Below, one piece after another: positions 16,405 to 25,036 of a stretch of DNA of 56,601 nt. Both the position numbers and the translations under genes were made by a program. The DNA is from Oscillibacter sp. 1-3 (lineage in GTDB: Bacteria; Bacillota; Clostridia; Oscillospirales; Oscillospiraceae). Numbering within the stretch: position 1 is the stretch's first letter; the number at the start of each line of letters is the position of its first letter. The stretch covers positions 1 through 56,601 of the forward strand of contig NZ_KE159711.1 in the NCBI RefSeq assembly GCF_000403435.2, read 5' to 3'. Below the pieces are notes generated by a model that worked only from the letters and a program-made list of their open reading frames with translations, did no database searches and was not told the origin of the DNA.

Positions 16405-16428
16405 GCGGCGGCTTTAATAAACCGCCGC
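16405..16428 (-). terminator. Hairpin after the YxeA-like gene
   Basis: The stem gcggcgg at 16405-16411 pairs with ccgccgc at 16422-16428 around an AT-rich loop, 45 bp beyond the stop of the minus-strand YxeA-like gene. A short T-rich stretch follows on the minus strand (tttccatttgctttc). It is a probable terminator for the four-gene operon. Confidence 0.5.
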
Positions 16429-16473
16429 AGAAAATAAGCCCTAAATGGATAGAACTTCTGTTATTCGCTGAAA

Positions 16474-16863
16474 TTACCCTTCATCATCCGATGGAGCAGA
16501 ATAATGATTCTGTACTGCTGCTGGAAGCTCGTCATACTGCACCTCGCTCCAATCCAGGACTCCCCGGACCGGCATGACGGTCAGACGGATAAAGGCCCCC
16601 TCCCGCAGTTCTCTGGATGTCCCAAAGGTGATCTCTTTCTCGCTCCCGTTTTCGTCATAGGACAGCAGCGTGTAGGAATAGGGCAGGTTGCCTTTGAAGT
16701 TAATGACACCTCCATTAGAATCCACCTGTTCCACCTTGGTGTTGTCGATCTGGGCGTAATACTCGGCGCTGCCGGAGCCGGAGAGGAACCATGCACAAAA
16801 GCCGGCCAGACCAATGAGCAGGACGGCAGCGACGCCTATTGTGATTTTCACTTTTTTCTTCAT
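16474..16863 (-). CDS. YxeA-family (DUF1093) secreted protein
   Basis: A 129-residue protein with one N-terminal membrane or signal segment (ITIGVAAVLLIGLAGFCAWF) and a small extracellular domain typical of the YxeA family: EYYAQIDNTKVEQVDSNGG, YSYTLLSYDENG, and an OB-like end REGAFIRLTVMPVRGVLDW. YxeA proteins often accompany peptide-resistance ABC transporters; their biochemical role is unknown. It lies 15 bp after the second permease on the same strand and is the last gene of the operon. The ATG start is followed by a lysine run typical of signal peptides. Confidence 0.8.
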   Translation of the reverse strand: MKKKVKITIGVAAVLLIGLAGFCAWFLSGSGSAEYYAQIDNTKVEQVDSNGGVINFKGNLPYSYTLLSYDENGSEKEITFGTSRELREGAFIRLTVMPVRGVLDWSEVQYDELPAAVQNHYSAPSDDEG

Positions 16864-16878
16864 GTTGTTTGAAACCCC

Positions 16879-17658
16879 TTACCAACCTTTTTTAGTGATG
16901 ACCCGTTTGGGCTTTTTTGCTGTCTTTGGAGCCGCGCCTTTTTTTGCTGTCGCTACAAAAGCGGCGGCAATCAGCAGAGCGGCCAGCAAACTGAACATAC
17001 AAAGCAGTGGATTCCAATGGACAGCCGCATCATAGCTGCGGTATCCAATCAGCCCCATGCTTGCGGTCACGGGATACCAATTCGCCAAGGTCATGTTCCC
17101 CGCCGCGAACATCCCGCCGTAGCCGTAGACAAAGGCTACCACTGCTCCAATCAAGTGACCGTTTGGAATGCGGGCGGCGATGGCGATGATTGGCAGAACT
17201 GCGATATAAAGGAACAGGCAGTTGGCCGTAATCTGCAACCCGGCCTGCATGACTGCCGGAAAATCGCCGCCGGGGAAGCCCAAAAGGGAGGATGCCGTCA
17301 CAGTGAACACGGTGCTGACGATCCCCAGGAACAGGGAGAGCAGTCCGCAGACGGCCAGCTTGCCAGCCAGCAGAGCGGAAAACGACAGGGGGACCGTCAG
17401 GATGTTTTTCAGTGTGTCGTCCGTTCCCTCCCGGCTGATGATATATCCGGTAATCAAAGCGATGCACATAGGGAAAATCGTTGTGATGTTGTTCTTCAGG
17501 ACCTGCTCCACGAAAAAGGAGAAGGTCCATACACTTCCATCCTGGGCGGTGGCGGAGAAAACCGTAAGCAGGACGGACAGCAGCATCAGGAAAACCCCTG
17601 CCCAGACCATGTGATACCGTTTCAGTTTCCAAACTTCAGTTTTCAGCAGTACCAGCAT
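16879..17658 (-). CDS. ABC-2 permease, lantibiotic-immunity type (subunit 2)
   Basis: A 259-residue membrane protein with six predicted membrane segments, of the ABC-2 type seen in lantibiotic self-protection complexes (SpaE/SpaG-, MutE/MutG-like). It begins MLVLLKTEVWKLKRYHMVW, the usual amphipathic start of these subunits, and carries YIISREGTDDTLKNILTVPL, a motif of the family that faces the ATPase. The ATG has agagggggagattgag upstream. It pairs with the permease 2 bp upstream and the ATPase before it. Together they should expel a membrane-acting peptide. Confidence 0.85.
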   Translation of the reverse strand: MLVLLKTEVWKLKRYHMVWAGVFLMLLSVLLTVFSATAQDGSVWTFSFFVEQVLKNNITTIFPMCIALITGYIISREGTDDTLKNILTVPLSFSALLAGKLAVCGLLSLFLGIVSTVFTVTASSLLGFPGGDFPAVMQAGLQITANCLFLYIAVLPIIAIAARIPNGHLIGAVVAFVYGYGGMFAAGNMTLANWYPVTASMGLIGYRSYDAAVHWNPLLCMFSLLAALLIAAAFVATAKKGAAPKTAKKPKRVITKKGW

Positions 17659-17659
17659 C

Positions 17660-18457
17660 TCAATCTCCCCCTCTCATTTTATACAGCCGGTCAATCAGCA
17701 GAATGGACAGGACAGCCATTGCACTCAAAATCAAGACGGTCTGCATTGTTGAGGGAATCAGGTATTGCAGTTCCCCCAAGCTGCCCTTGACGCCATGCCG
17801 AACCATATCCCCCGCGCACCAGAGGTTTGTGAGGGGAATCGGCATCAGCCAGCACAGAAACTTCGGCAGGGCACCGAAGCTGCTTTCGGCGGTCAGGCTT
17901 AACACGCTGTAAAAGATGCACAGCAGAACGGAGAAGATATAGGTCTTGCTGAAAAAGACCACCAGCACTACCAACGGCAGGGTGCCCGCCGTGACGAAAA
18001 CTCCCATCTCTACCGCCACCCACAGCTTGTAGCCCAGCCCGCCCACCTCGGCAATCAGGCCCCCGCAGACAATGGTGACGGCGGCTGTGGACAGACAGAA
18101 GATCAGTCCGAACAGAAACAGAACGATCATTTTGGCAAAAATCATCTGGGTGCTGGTCACCGGAATGGTCCGCAGGTTTTTGAAGGTGTCGTTGTCCCGC
18201 TCCATAAAGAACAGCATAGCGGCGATGACGCCGATGACGCAGGGCAGAAGCAGCTCCACCCCATAGCCCAGGACAAACTGGTAAAAGTCGTCAAAGAGCT
18301 CGGCTTTCGTGTCGTACCGCTCCATCATGCGGGGCGTCAGCATCATCAGTGCCAGCGGGGGCGGGAACAGGAACGCGGAGAGGATCACAAAAGGAAAGAA
18401 CTTCTTCCGTTTCAGCTTCTGAAGCTCACAGGAAATCAGCTTAAGCAATCCCCTCAC
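17660..18457 (-). CDS. ABC-2 permease, lantibiotic-immunity type (subunit 1)
   Basis: A 265-residue membrane protein with six predicted segments, paralogous in layout to the next permease. It begins LLKLISCELQKLKRKKFFPF and contains FFMERDNDTFKNLRTIPVTS, the coupling motif of the family. The start is a GTG lying inside the end of the ATPase gene (17-bp overlap), so translation is probably coupled to it. The stop is 2 bp from the next gene. Such two-permease plus one-ATPase sets are characteristic of bacteriocin and bacitracin resistance (SpaFEG, BcrABC). Confidence 0.85.
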   Translation of the reverse strand: MRGLLKLISCELQKLKRKKFFPFVILSAFLFPPPLALMMLTPRMMERYDTKAELFDDFYQFVLGYGVELLLPCVIGVIAAMLFFMERDNDTFKNLRTIPVTSTQMIFAKMIVLFLFGLIFCLSTAAVTIVCGGLIAEVGGLGYKLWVAVEMGVFVTAGTLPLVVLVVFFSKTYIFSVLLCIFYSVLSLTAESSFGALPKFLCWLMPIPLTNLWCAGDMVRHGVKGSLGELQYLIPSTMQTVLILSAMAVLSILLIDRLYKMRGGD

Positions 18458-19364
18458 CCCCGGTCACCCGTTTGAAGTAATCCTCCAGGCTTTCCTCCAC
18501 AGTTGCGGCCTCCGACACCTCCAGACCATACTGCACAAAGGCAGAAACAATCTTTGCCACGGGGACCTTGGAAGAATCCAGCCGCAGATGTTGGCCGTCC
18601 TGTACGGTAAACTGATTTTCGTGGAAAGCACTGTTCAAGACCTCCGCTGCCCGCCCCGTGTCGGAGACTGTGAAGCGGATATACCGGTCGCTCTTGGCTT
18701 CCAGGTCCGCAAGGCTCTCCTCCTCCAGCAGCACACCGTGGTCGATGATGCCGATGTCGTCCGCCAGCAGCGCCACCTCGGAGAGAATGTGGCTGGAGAT
18801 CAGGATGGTCTTGCCCCGCTCATCGCACAGCGCCCGGATGAAGGAGCGCACCTCCGCGATGCCGATGGGGTCCAGGCCGTTGATGGGCTCGTCCAGGATC
18901 AGCAGCTCCGGGTCGTGCATCACCGCCAGGGCGATGGCCAGCCGCTGCTTCATACCCAGGGAGTATTGGAAAAAGAGCTTTTTATCCCGGTAGGGCAGTC
19001 CTACCAAATCCAGGGCGTTCTTAATAGCCCCCTGATTTTTCAGTCCCCGCAGGGCAGCGAAAATGCGCAGGTTCTCCGTTCCCGTCAGGTTGGGATAAAA
19101 GCCCGGGGATTCAATCAGGCTGCCGATGCGGGGCAGCAGCTTCCTCTCATTGCCCAGCAGGGACTTCCCCCAGATCGTCACCTTCCCGGACGTGGGCTGG
19201 GTCAGGCCCAGCAGCATCTTCATGGTGGTGGTTTTTCCGGCTCCGTTTCGGCCCAGCAGACCATAGATGCGGCCTCTTTGAACATGGATGTTCAGCTCCG
19301 CCACGCTCTTTTGCGTTCCGTACTGTTTGGTCAGTTGTTTTGTTTCGATGACTATTTCGCTCAT
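18441..19364 (-). CDS. ABC ATPase, bacitracin/lantibiotic-resistance type (BcrA-like)
   Basis: A 307-residue ATPase of the BcrA/SpaF class. Walker A is GLLGRNGAGKTTTMKML, the signature is YSLGMKQRLAIALAV, Walker B is LLILDEPINGLDPIG, and the H-loop is ISSHILSE. The ~90-residue C-terminal extension (DRYIRFTVSDTGRAAEVLN) is usual in this class. The ATG at 19364 has a near-perfect aaaggaggtaaccgct site; the longer frame from 19598 would run into the divergent promoter. It heads the operon ATPase-permease-permease-YxeA and is divergent from its presumed regulator and kinase. Confidence 0.93.
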   Translation of the reverse strand: MSEIVIETKQLTKQYGTQKSVAELNIHVQRGRIYGLLGRNGAGKTTTMKMLLGLTQPTSGKVTIWGKSLLGNERKLLPRIGSLIESPGFYPNLTGTENLRIFAALRGLKNQGAIKNALDLVGLPYRDKKLFFQYSLGMKQRLAIALAVMHDPELLILDEPINGLDPIGIAEVRSFIRALCDERGKTILISSHILSEVALLADDIGIIDHGVLLEEESLADLEAKSDRYIRFTVSDTGRAAEVLNSAFHENQFTVQDGQHLRLDSSKVPVAKIVSAFVQYGLEVSEAATVEESLEDYFKRVTGGEGIA

Positions 19365-19388
19365 AGCGGTTACCTCCTTTGTAGGGTC

Positions 19389-19487
19389 AATATACAACAC
19401 CATCCTTGAGCGATCCTTGAGGGAACCTTGAGATAACCTTGAGATTACGCTGGCGGCATATACAATTTTTAGTTTCTGCGCTATAAT
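19389..19487. promoter_or_regulatory. Divergent promoters with four tandem 11-bp operator repeats
   Basis: CCTTGAG occurs at 19404, 19415, 19426 and 19437, exactly 11 bp apart. On the minus strand a -10 TATATT (19389-19394) is placed for the ABC operon, 9 bp from the repeats. On the plus strand a consensus -10 TATAAT is at 19482-19487, before the regulator gene, with TATACA 17 bp upstream. Direct repeats at the helical period fit an OmpR-family regulator. Confidence 0.75.
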
Positions 19488-19510
19488 GAGTGCGGACAGG
19501 AGGGGCTTAT

Positions 19511-20206
19511 ATGCTGGACAGAGAAATCCTCGTTGTAGATGATGAAAAAGATTTGCGGACAATGATCCGCTCCATTTTTGAGAGCGCCGGATATACACAG
19601 ATTACAACAGCGGCCTCCGGGCAAGAGGCGCTGGCGGTGATGGCGAAAAAAATACCCGGCATCATCATTCTGGATGTGATGATGCCGGATATGGACGGGT
19701 TTGAACTGCTCCAGGAAATTCGGGCTGTCAGCAAAGTTCCCGTTCTTATGCTCACCGCGAAGGGGGAAGCCGAGGACCGCTTTGCCGGGTTCGAGCTGGG
19801 GGCGGACGATTATCTGGTCAAGCCTTTTCTCCCGAAGGAATTGCTGCTGCGGGTTCAGGCGATTTTGAAACGGGCCTATCCTGAAAAAGAGCGGGTTGTT
19901 ACGCTGAACGCTGCCGCGGTGGATTTAGACCGGGCGGAGGTTATCCGAGATGGACAGCGGATGCCGCTGACCGCCAAGGAGTACAGCATTTTTGAAAAGC
20001 TGGCGGAGAACGCGGGCCGGATCGTCACCATCGGCGTTCTCTGTCAAACGCTGTGCGGAGAGATTTGGCAGGGGTATGAAACGACGTTAATGACCCATAT
20101 CCGGCATCTGCGGGAGAAGATCGAGGAAAATCCGTCGAGGCCCGTATCGCTCCTGACGGTGAAGGGCCTGGGGTATAAGCTGGTGGTAAAGGAGCCGGAG
20201 AAATGA
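19511..20206 (+). CDS. OmpR-family response regulator of the BcrA-like transporter
   Basis: A 231-residue response regulator. The receiver has ILVVDDEKDLR, IIILDVMMPDMDGF with the phospho-acceptor Asp, VLMLTAKGE and DYLVKPF. The winged helix follows at about 125-228 (LTAKEYSIFEKLAENAGRIV, LMTHIRHLREKI, LLTVKGLGYKL). The ATG at 19511 has gacaggaggggcttat upstream. The gene overlaps the kinase start by 4 bp (ATGA). It is divergent from the ABC operon, with four 11-bp repeats between, so it probably switches that operon on. Confidence 0.93.
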   Translation: MLDREILVVDDEKDLRTMIRSIFESAGYTQITTAASGQEALAVMAKKIPGIIILDVMMPDMDGFELLQEIRAVSKVPVLMLTAKGEAEDRFAGFELGADDYLVKPFLPKELLLRVQAILKRAYPEKERVVTLNAAAVDLDRAEVIRDGQRMPLTAKEYSIFEKLAENAGRIVTIGVLCQTLCGEIWQGYETTLMTHIRHLREKIEENPSRPVSLLTVKGLGYKLVVKEPEK

Positions 20207-21573
20207 AACCTGTGGAACGCTTCTTTCGGAAATACTTTTTATCCATGGTGGGCATTATCGCACTGTTCCTGCTGCTCAATGTTGTCCTGCTTTTCTCTGT
20301 GTTGATCTGGGCCTGGCAGACCTCGGAGGTACCGGAAATCTCTATAAGCAAAATCTGTGACAGCATTACTCTGGATGGAACCGGACATTTGACGGCGGCT
20401 GGGGCGCTGGACGAAATTCTGGAAGAACATCACGCCTGGGCGATGATTTTGGACGATACCGGAACGGTCATTTTTCAGAGCAAACTGCCGGAGGAACTGC
20501 CCCGGCAGTACACGGCAGCGGATGTGGCAAAATTCAGCCGGTGGTATTTGGGGGATTATCCGGTCTATGTGCAGGAGCATCCCCAGGGGCTATTGGTAGT
20601 GGGCGGCGAAAAGGGCAGTCAGGCGAAGTATTACTTTTCCGTCAGTGAGAGCTATGCGAGAAAACTGCTTGTCGGGCTGGCTGCCGTCTTTCTGACCAAT
20701 ATCATTGTGGTGGTCCTGCTGATCTGGAAGAACACCCGGCACGTTGAAAAGGCAGTCACGCCTATTTTGCGGGGGATTGAAACGGTTTCCTCCGGCCAGC
20801 CGGTCAGTCTCCCGGAGAAGGGAGAATTGGCGGAGATCAACCGTCAGCTTAACAAGGCAGGGGCTTTTATTGCCAAAAAGGACAGCGCCCGCGCCGACTG
20901 GATCAGCGGTGTTTCCCATGACGTGCGGACGCCCCTCTCGGTGATTTTGGGTTTTGCCGGACAGTTGGAGGATGACCAAACACTTCCAATCTCTGCCCGT
21001 GAACAGGCGTCCTATATCCGTAGGCAGGGGGAGAAGCTGCGGAGCCTGATCTCCGATTTGAACCTCACGTCCAGGCTGGAGTACGCCATGCAGCCCCTGC
21101 GGCTGGAGAAGGTCTATCCGGTGGAGCTGGCCCGGCAGGTGGTCTGCGAGTTTCTGGACGGCGGTCTGGAGGAGCGGTACGAGATAGAGTTCAGCGCCGA
21201 TCAGGAGAGCGAGCCGGTGACCATCCCGGGCGACGAGGCCCTGCTGAAGCGGGCACTGGGCAACCTGATCCAGAACAGCATCGTCCATAATCCCCAGGGC
21301 TGCCGGATTTCTGTTTCGGTCCTGTGTGGGGGTACCAGTATTATGGTCGAGGTTGCGGACGATGGCGCAGGGGTATCGTCCGAGAAACTGGAGGAACTGA
21401 CTGCAGGCGGTCACCGGCTGGAAAGTACGGATGAAAAGCTGAACCTGCGGCATGGATTAGGTGTTTTATTGGTCTGGCAGATCATGGAAGCGCACAAGGG
21501 AACCGTGACCATGGAGAGCGAACCGCAGAAGGGGTTCAAAACAGCGCTGGCATTCCCGGTATCAAATTTTTGA
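20203..21573 (+). CDS. Sensor histidine kinase of the BcrA-like transporter
   Basis: A 456-residue membrane kinase. Membrane segment 1 is at about 14-38 and segment 2 at about 154-176 (LVGLAAVFLTNIIVVVLLIW), with an extracellular sensor domain of roughly 115 residues between. A HAMP-like linker follows, then WISGVSHDVRTPLSVILGFA with the phospho-accepting His. The ATPase domain shows ALGNLIQNSIVHNP, VADDGAGVSSEKL and LRHGLGVLLVWQIMEAHKG. The start overlaps the regulator stop (ATGA). The long extracellular domain differs from the kinase at 14.3 kb, so the two sense in different ways. Confidence 0.9.
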   Translation: MKPVERFFRKYFLSMVGIIALFLLLNVVLLFSVLIWAWQTSEVPEISISKICDSITLDGTGHLTAAGALDEILEEHHAWAMILDDTGTVIFQSKLPEELPRQYTAADVAKFSRWYLGDYPVYVQEHPQGLLVVGGEKGSQAKYYFSVSESYARKLLVGLAAVFLTNIIVVVLLIWKNTRHVEKAVTPILRGIETVSSGQPVSLPEKGELAEINRQLNKAGAFIAKKDSARADWISGVSHDVRTPLSVILGFAGQLEDDQTLPISAREQASYIRRQGEKLRSLISDLNLTSRLEYAMQPLRLEKVYPVELARQVVCEFLDGGLEERYEIEFSADQESEPVTIPGDEALLKRALGNLIQNSIVHNPQGCRISVSVLCGGTSIMVEVADDGAGVSSEKLEELTAGGHRLESTDEKLNLRHGLGVLLVWQIMEAHKGTVTMESEPQKGFKTALAFPVSNF

Positions 21574-21648
21574 GAGAAGGATTATATAAATAAGTCCCTT
21601 ATCTATTTCAGCGTGGTAAAGCTAAAAACATGTGGATTTTTGGCAACT

Positions 21649-21690
21649 CTACCGCTGGTAGGTGTGCATTTTCTCCGGCCCAGGTATAAT
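21649..21690 (+). promoter_or_regulatory. Promoter region of the HTH-ABC fusion gene
   Basis: A consensus -10 TATAAT at 21685-21690 lies 28 bp before the ATG. A short inverted repeat CTACC-GCT-GGTAG (21649-21661) lies over the probable -35 zone and could be the operator of the XRE domain encoded by the gene itself (inference). Confidence 0.5.
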
Positions 21691-21717
21691 GAAACGCGAA
21701 AGGGAGGTTTTTAGCAT

Positions 21718-22794
21718 ATGGATCAAAAGAAAATCGGCAGCTTTATTGCAGCCCGGAGGAAGGATAATGGCCTGACCCAAAGTCAGCTGGCAGAAAAATT
21801 AGGGATTACAGACAAAGCGATCTCAAAATGGGAAACAGGTAAATCTATGCCTGACCTGTCTTTATTCAATCCTCTGTGCGATTTACTTCAAATCACTTTG
21901 AACGAATTGCTTTTAGGTGAATTTATATCGGATGAAAATCTGAAAGAAAAATCCAATCAAGTTCTGTTTGAAGTGGTGACGAGCTGGCTGGGTAAGGATC
22001 AATGGGAAAGCAAAACAGGCCCTCACGCTTCGCCTGTTCTAAAACTACAAAATATCAGAAAGATATATGAAACAGAAAGCACTTCGACTGTGGCAGTCAA
22101 AGATGTTAGCTTTGAAATCAACAAAGGAAATTTTGTTGGTATCATGGGTGCATCCGGTTCAGGAAAAACGACTTTGCTTAATATGATTGCGACCATCGAC
22201 AAGGCCACCAGCGGCCAGATAGAAATTGATGGGCAAACTATTTCTGAGCTATCCGAAAATGACTTGGCGTCTTTCCGCCGGGAGCATTTAGGGTTCGTTT
22301 TTCAAGAATACAACTTGTTAGATACGCTAACTGTCTATGAAAATATCGCATTGACATTGACAATTAAGCAGACAGCAAAAGAGAATGTACGACAAACGAT
22401 TATTGATTGGGCCGAAAAGCTAGACATATCTGAAATCTTGAACAAGTTCCCCTATGAAATTTCAGGCGGTCAGCGGCAAAAATGCGCTTGTGTGAGAGCA
22501 ATCATTACAAATCCAAGCCTTATTCTTGCGGACGAACCAACAGGCGCTTTAGATAGTTACTCTGCAAGACAGTTGTTAGAAACTTTTGTTATGCTCTCCC
22601 AAAAGTATACCGCTACCATTTTAATGGTTACGCATGATGCTCTATCCGCCAGCTACTGCGACAAAATTCTATTCATGCAGGACGGTGAATTTAAGGCTAC
22701 GCTGAAGCGTGGTAAGGAGGGAAAACAAGAGTTCTTTACCAGAATATTGGACGCTATGGCAAAAATAACAGGAGGCGTTCACTATGTATCTTAA
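21718..22794 (+). CDS. XRE helix-turn-helix fused to an ABC transporter ATPase
   Basis: A 358-residue fusion. Residues 1-70 are an XRE-type DNA-binding domain (KIGSFIAARRKDNGLTQSQL, then ITDKAISKWETGKSMPDLS). After a linker, about 105-340 form a BceA/LolD-type ATPase: Walker A GASGSGKTTLLN, Q-loop VFQEYNLLDT, signature ISGGQRQKCACVRA, Walker B LILADEPTGALD, H-loop MVTHD. The ATG has gaaagggaggtttttagcat upstream. The permease starts 11 bp before its stop. One chain thus combines a repressor-type domain with the transporter motor, so transport state could be coupled to transcription (inference). Confidence 0.9.
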   Translation: MDQKKIGSFIAARRKDNGLTQSQLAEKLGITDKAISKWETGKSMPDLSLFNPLCDLLQITLNELLLGEFISDENLKEKSNQVLFEVVTSWLGKDQWESKTGPHASPVLKLQNIRKIYETESTSTVAVKDVSFEINKGNFVGIMGASGSGKTTLLNMIATIDKATSGQIEIDGQTISELSENDLASFRREHLGFVFQEYNLLDTLTVYENIALTLTIKQTAKENVRQTIIDWAEKLDISEILNKFPYEISGGQRQKCACVRAIITNPSLILADEPTGALDSYSARQLLETFVMLSQKYTATILMVTHDALSASYCDKILFMQDGEFKATLKRGKEGKQEFFTRILDAMAKITGGVHYVS

Positions 22795-24109
22795 ATTGGC
22801 AATCCGCAACGCAAAACGATCCATGCTTGATTATGTTCTATATATTGTCTCCATGATTTTGCTGACATCTGTTATCTGCCTTTCAAACTGTATTGCAAAT
22901 TGGGGAGATATGCAGGCGGGCTTTCAGACAATGGCGCTGCCACTATTGATTGTTGTGATTATGGTGGCATCAGTAAACTATATCAATATTTTTATTGTCA
23001 AACAACGAGCAAAAGAGTTTGCCACATATATGTTGCTTGGAATGGAAAAGAAGAAATTGTCCCTAGTTTTCCTGTGTGAACTGCTTGTAATCGGACTGAT
23101 GTGTTTTCTCTTTGGGGCCGCTTTAGGTGTGGGGATATTTTCTGTTTGTTGCTGTACGATACTACAAGGGGCTGGAGAACAATCCATGCTCCAAATTATC
23201 TTGAAAAGCATTTTACAGACGCTTGCTTATTTTTGTTGTGTAGAAGTTTTGTCGTTGCTTTTTATAAAACGAAAAATTTACAAATTGCAGATCGTCCAAC
23301 TTATGCGTGAAAAGCAGCATAATCAACCGCTCAGAGCTGACAAAAAGGATTTTTGGGGCTTGATGCTTGTTATCAGCTTTTCTTGCTATATGGCATTATT
23401 GCTTGGTATTTCCTTTATGTCTGACGAGTTAATGTCTATCTCTATTTCGCTCATTACCTTACCAATATTGCTATGTGTTTTCTCGTTTTATAAATGGCTG
23501 TATGCTTTTATCTCCTTTTTACGGCTATCACAGGCAGATGCTTTATATCAGGGCAATCGGCTATACCGAATTGCCCAAATGACAACAGGCTCAAAGACAA
23601 ACGCAAATATGAATACCATTTTTTGTGCATGTATCATTTTTTCGGCAATTTCCTCTGTATTTGGAACGTTATTACTCAACTCAGATATTCACATTTTTGA
23701 GCAAGATAGGCAACAATGGATGGGAATTTTACAAATCAGCATCTGCACCATTTTTATGATTATCTACTTCTCTATTATTTCGTTATTGCAGGTTATTGAT
23801 CTAAAAAGGGAAGCAAGAAATATCAAGCTATTATTTCATATGGGCAAAAATCGGCCTGAGCTAAAGACCTTACTTTACACTCAAACGCTTATGCGAATGT
23901 TTCTGCCAGTGGTAATGTCTTTTATTGTGCTTTTGACAGCCACACTGTTTATCAACTATAAATTTAATTTGATATTTCCGGCGTTCATGTACAATCTAAT
24001 CCTTAAATCTGTTGGCGGCTTTGTGATTTGCTTTTTTGTTCTATATCTGTGCTATTTTTGCGTGATATATATGATAAACATGCATTATATTAAAATTGAT
24101 ACACAATAG
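22784..24109 (+). CDS. FtsX-like ABC transporter permease (BceB-related, short)
   Basis: A 441-residue membrane protein with about ten predicted hydrophobic segments. The start YLKLAIRNAKRSMLDYVLYI and the block IFIVKQRAKEFATYMLLGMEKKKLS are the BceB/FtsX signatures that contact the ATPase. It lacks the large extracellular domain near the C-terminus that BceB (about 650 residues) uses for substrate binding, so it is a short form. A second FtsX-like block near the end (NIKLLFHMGKNRPELKTLL) is present. The gene overlaps the fusion ATPase by 11 bp. Its AT-rich codon use differs from the neighbours at 9-21 kb, suggesting a separate origin. Confidence 0.85.
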   Translation: MYLKLAIRNAKRSMLDYVLYIVSMILLTSVICLSNCIANWGDMQAGFQTMALPLLIVVIMVASVNYINIFIVKQRAKEFATYMLLGMEKKKLSLVFLCELLVIGLMCFLFGAALGVGIFSVCCCTILQGAGEQSMLQIILKSILQTLAYFCCVEVLSLLFIKRKIYKLQIVQLMREKQHNQPLRADKKDFWGLMLVISFSCYMALLLGISFMSDELMSISISLITLPILLCVFSFYKWLYAFISFLRLSQADALYQGNRLYRIAQMTTGSKTNANMNTIFCACIIFSAISSVFGTLLLNSDIHIFEQDRQQWMGILQISICTIFMIIYFSIISLLQVIDLKREARNIKLLFHMGKNRPELKTLLYTQTLMRMFLPVVMSFIVLLTATLFINYKFNLIFPAFMYNLILKSVGGFVICFFVLYLCYFCVIYMINMHYIKIDTQ

Positions 24110-24122
24110 TCATTTATAAAAA

Positions 24123-24164
24123 TGTTGCCACACGACGGCAAAAGAAAAAACGTCATGCAGCAGC
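24123..24164 (+). repeat. Degenerate copy of the hairpin repeat found at 34675
   Basis: CACGACGGCAAAAGAAAAAA is shared exactly with 34682-34701, followed in both by a related arm ending GCAGCAG. Here the right arm has decayed. Both copies follow a transporter permease operon. Confidence 0.5.
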
Positions 24165-24284
24165 TGCATTCTCATGTCCTCTCATGCCCTAATTTTGACG
24201 GCGGTTTTAAAATACCAAGTTCAAGGCCGCCGCTTTCTTTTGAAAAAATGGAAAACGGAGGGTGTGTTAAAGTCGCCCATTTTT

Positions 24285-24327
24285 AGGACACGGCGGTATC
24301 CGGAAGATATCGTCATGTCCTTTTTTT
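24285..24327 (+). terminator. Rho-independent terminator
   Basis: An interrupted stem (AGGACA with TGTCCT, and CGGTATC with GATATCG) is followed directly by seven T. Between 24328 and 24503 I see no supported gene, only an open frame without a start. Confidence 0.6.
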
Positions 24328-24503
24328 ATCCTGGCCCCCTCTAACCTGACAAAAAAAGCATAGACCCTCCGCCGGGTTACTCTGGCCACGAACATGAAAT
24401 CTGTAAGTACATTAAAAACTATGTCACTTCATATGCCTGCACAGTACAACGCTGTGTAGGCACTGTCGCTTTCCGTCACTTCTGGTTATCGTAGCTAAAC
24501 AAA

Positions 24504-24891
24504 ATGATGAATCTGGTCTTAGGCGGCATTGCGGGCATCTCTTTTTTAGTGGGAGGCATCGGAATCATGAATATCGCTGGTAACGGTGCCAGAACGGACC
24601 AGGAAGATCAGCGTCCGGCGGGATATCGACGCGCCCAGGGCCTCTATCATGGCGCAGTTCCTAGTGGAAGCTGCTGTGCTGTGCGGCGTCGGGGGCACTA
24701 TTGGAATCGGGCTTGGAGTGCTTGGGGCTTTGATTGCGGGAAAGCAGCTGCTGAAAATGCTACTATTTCCAAACACAGGACTGGCAGTTGGGGCATTCCT
24801 GTTCTCAGTATTGCTAGGGATTGGACCCGGGATGTACCCGGCGGCAAAGGCTTCGGGGTTGATGCCTGTAGAGGCGCTTCGGTTGGAATAG
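24504..24891 (+). pseudogene. MacB-like permease C-terminus with a frameshift
   Basis: The tail of a MacB-family permease broken by a frameshift. The first frame reads NLVLGGIAGISFLVGGIGIM, the family's conserved membrane segment, and stays on track to MNI at about 24573. The family continuation (LVTVPERTRKISVRRDIDAP, then IMAQFLVEAAVLCGVGGTIG and LMPVEALRLE) appears in another frame, starting at the ctg at 24575. A deletion of two bases (or one insertion) at 24573-24576 explains it. The N-terminal three quarters of a normal MacB permease is missing. Probably a relic of a further transporter lost from the island. Confidence 0.75.
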
Positions 24892-25036
24892 AACTGAGCC
24901 TCACGCGGTTAAAGGCGCAACGGCTTATTATTTATACATTTCCTCGCTCCATTTGGAAGGGCACACGCTGAACTGACTCTTTTCATTTCTATAGATTCGT
25001 GGTATACTGCAATAAAAATGAAGAAGAGGTGTTTTC

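Noticed and set aside
24336..24488. An open frame reading GHEHEICKYIKNYVTSYACT before the MacB remnant
   Set aside because: No start codon with a ribosome site and no recognised family; it may be a relic, but I cannot support it.
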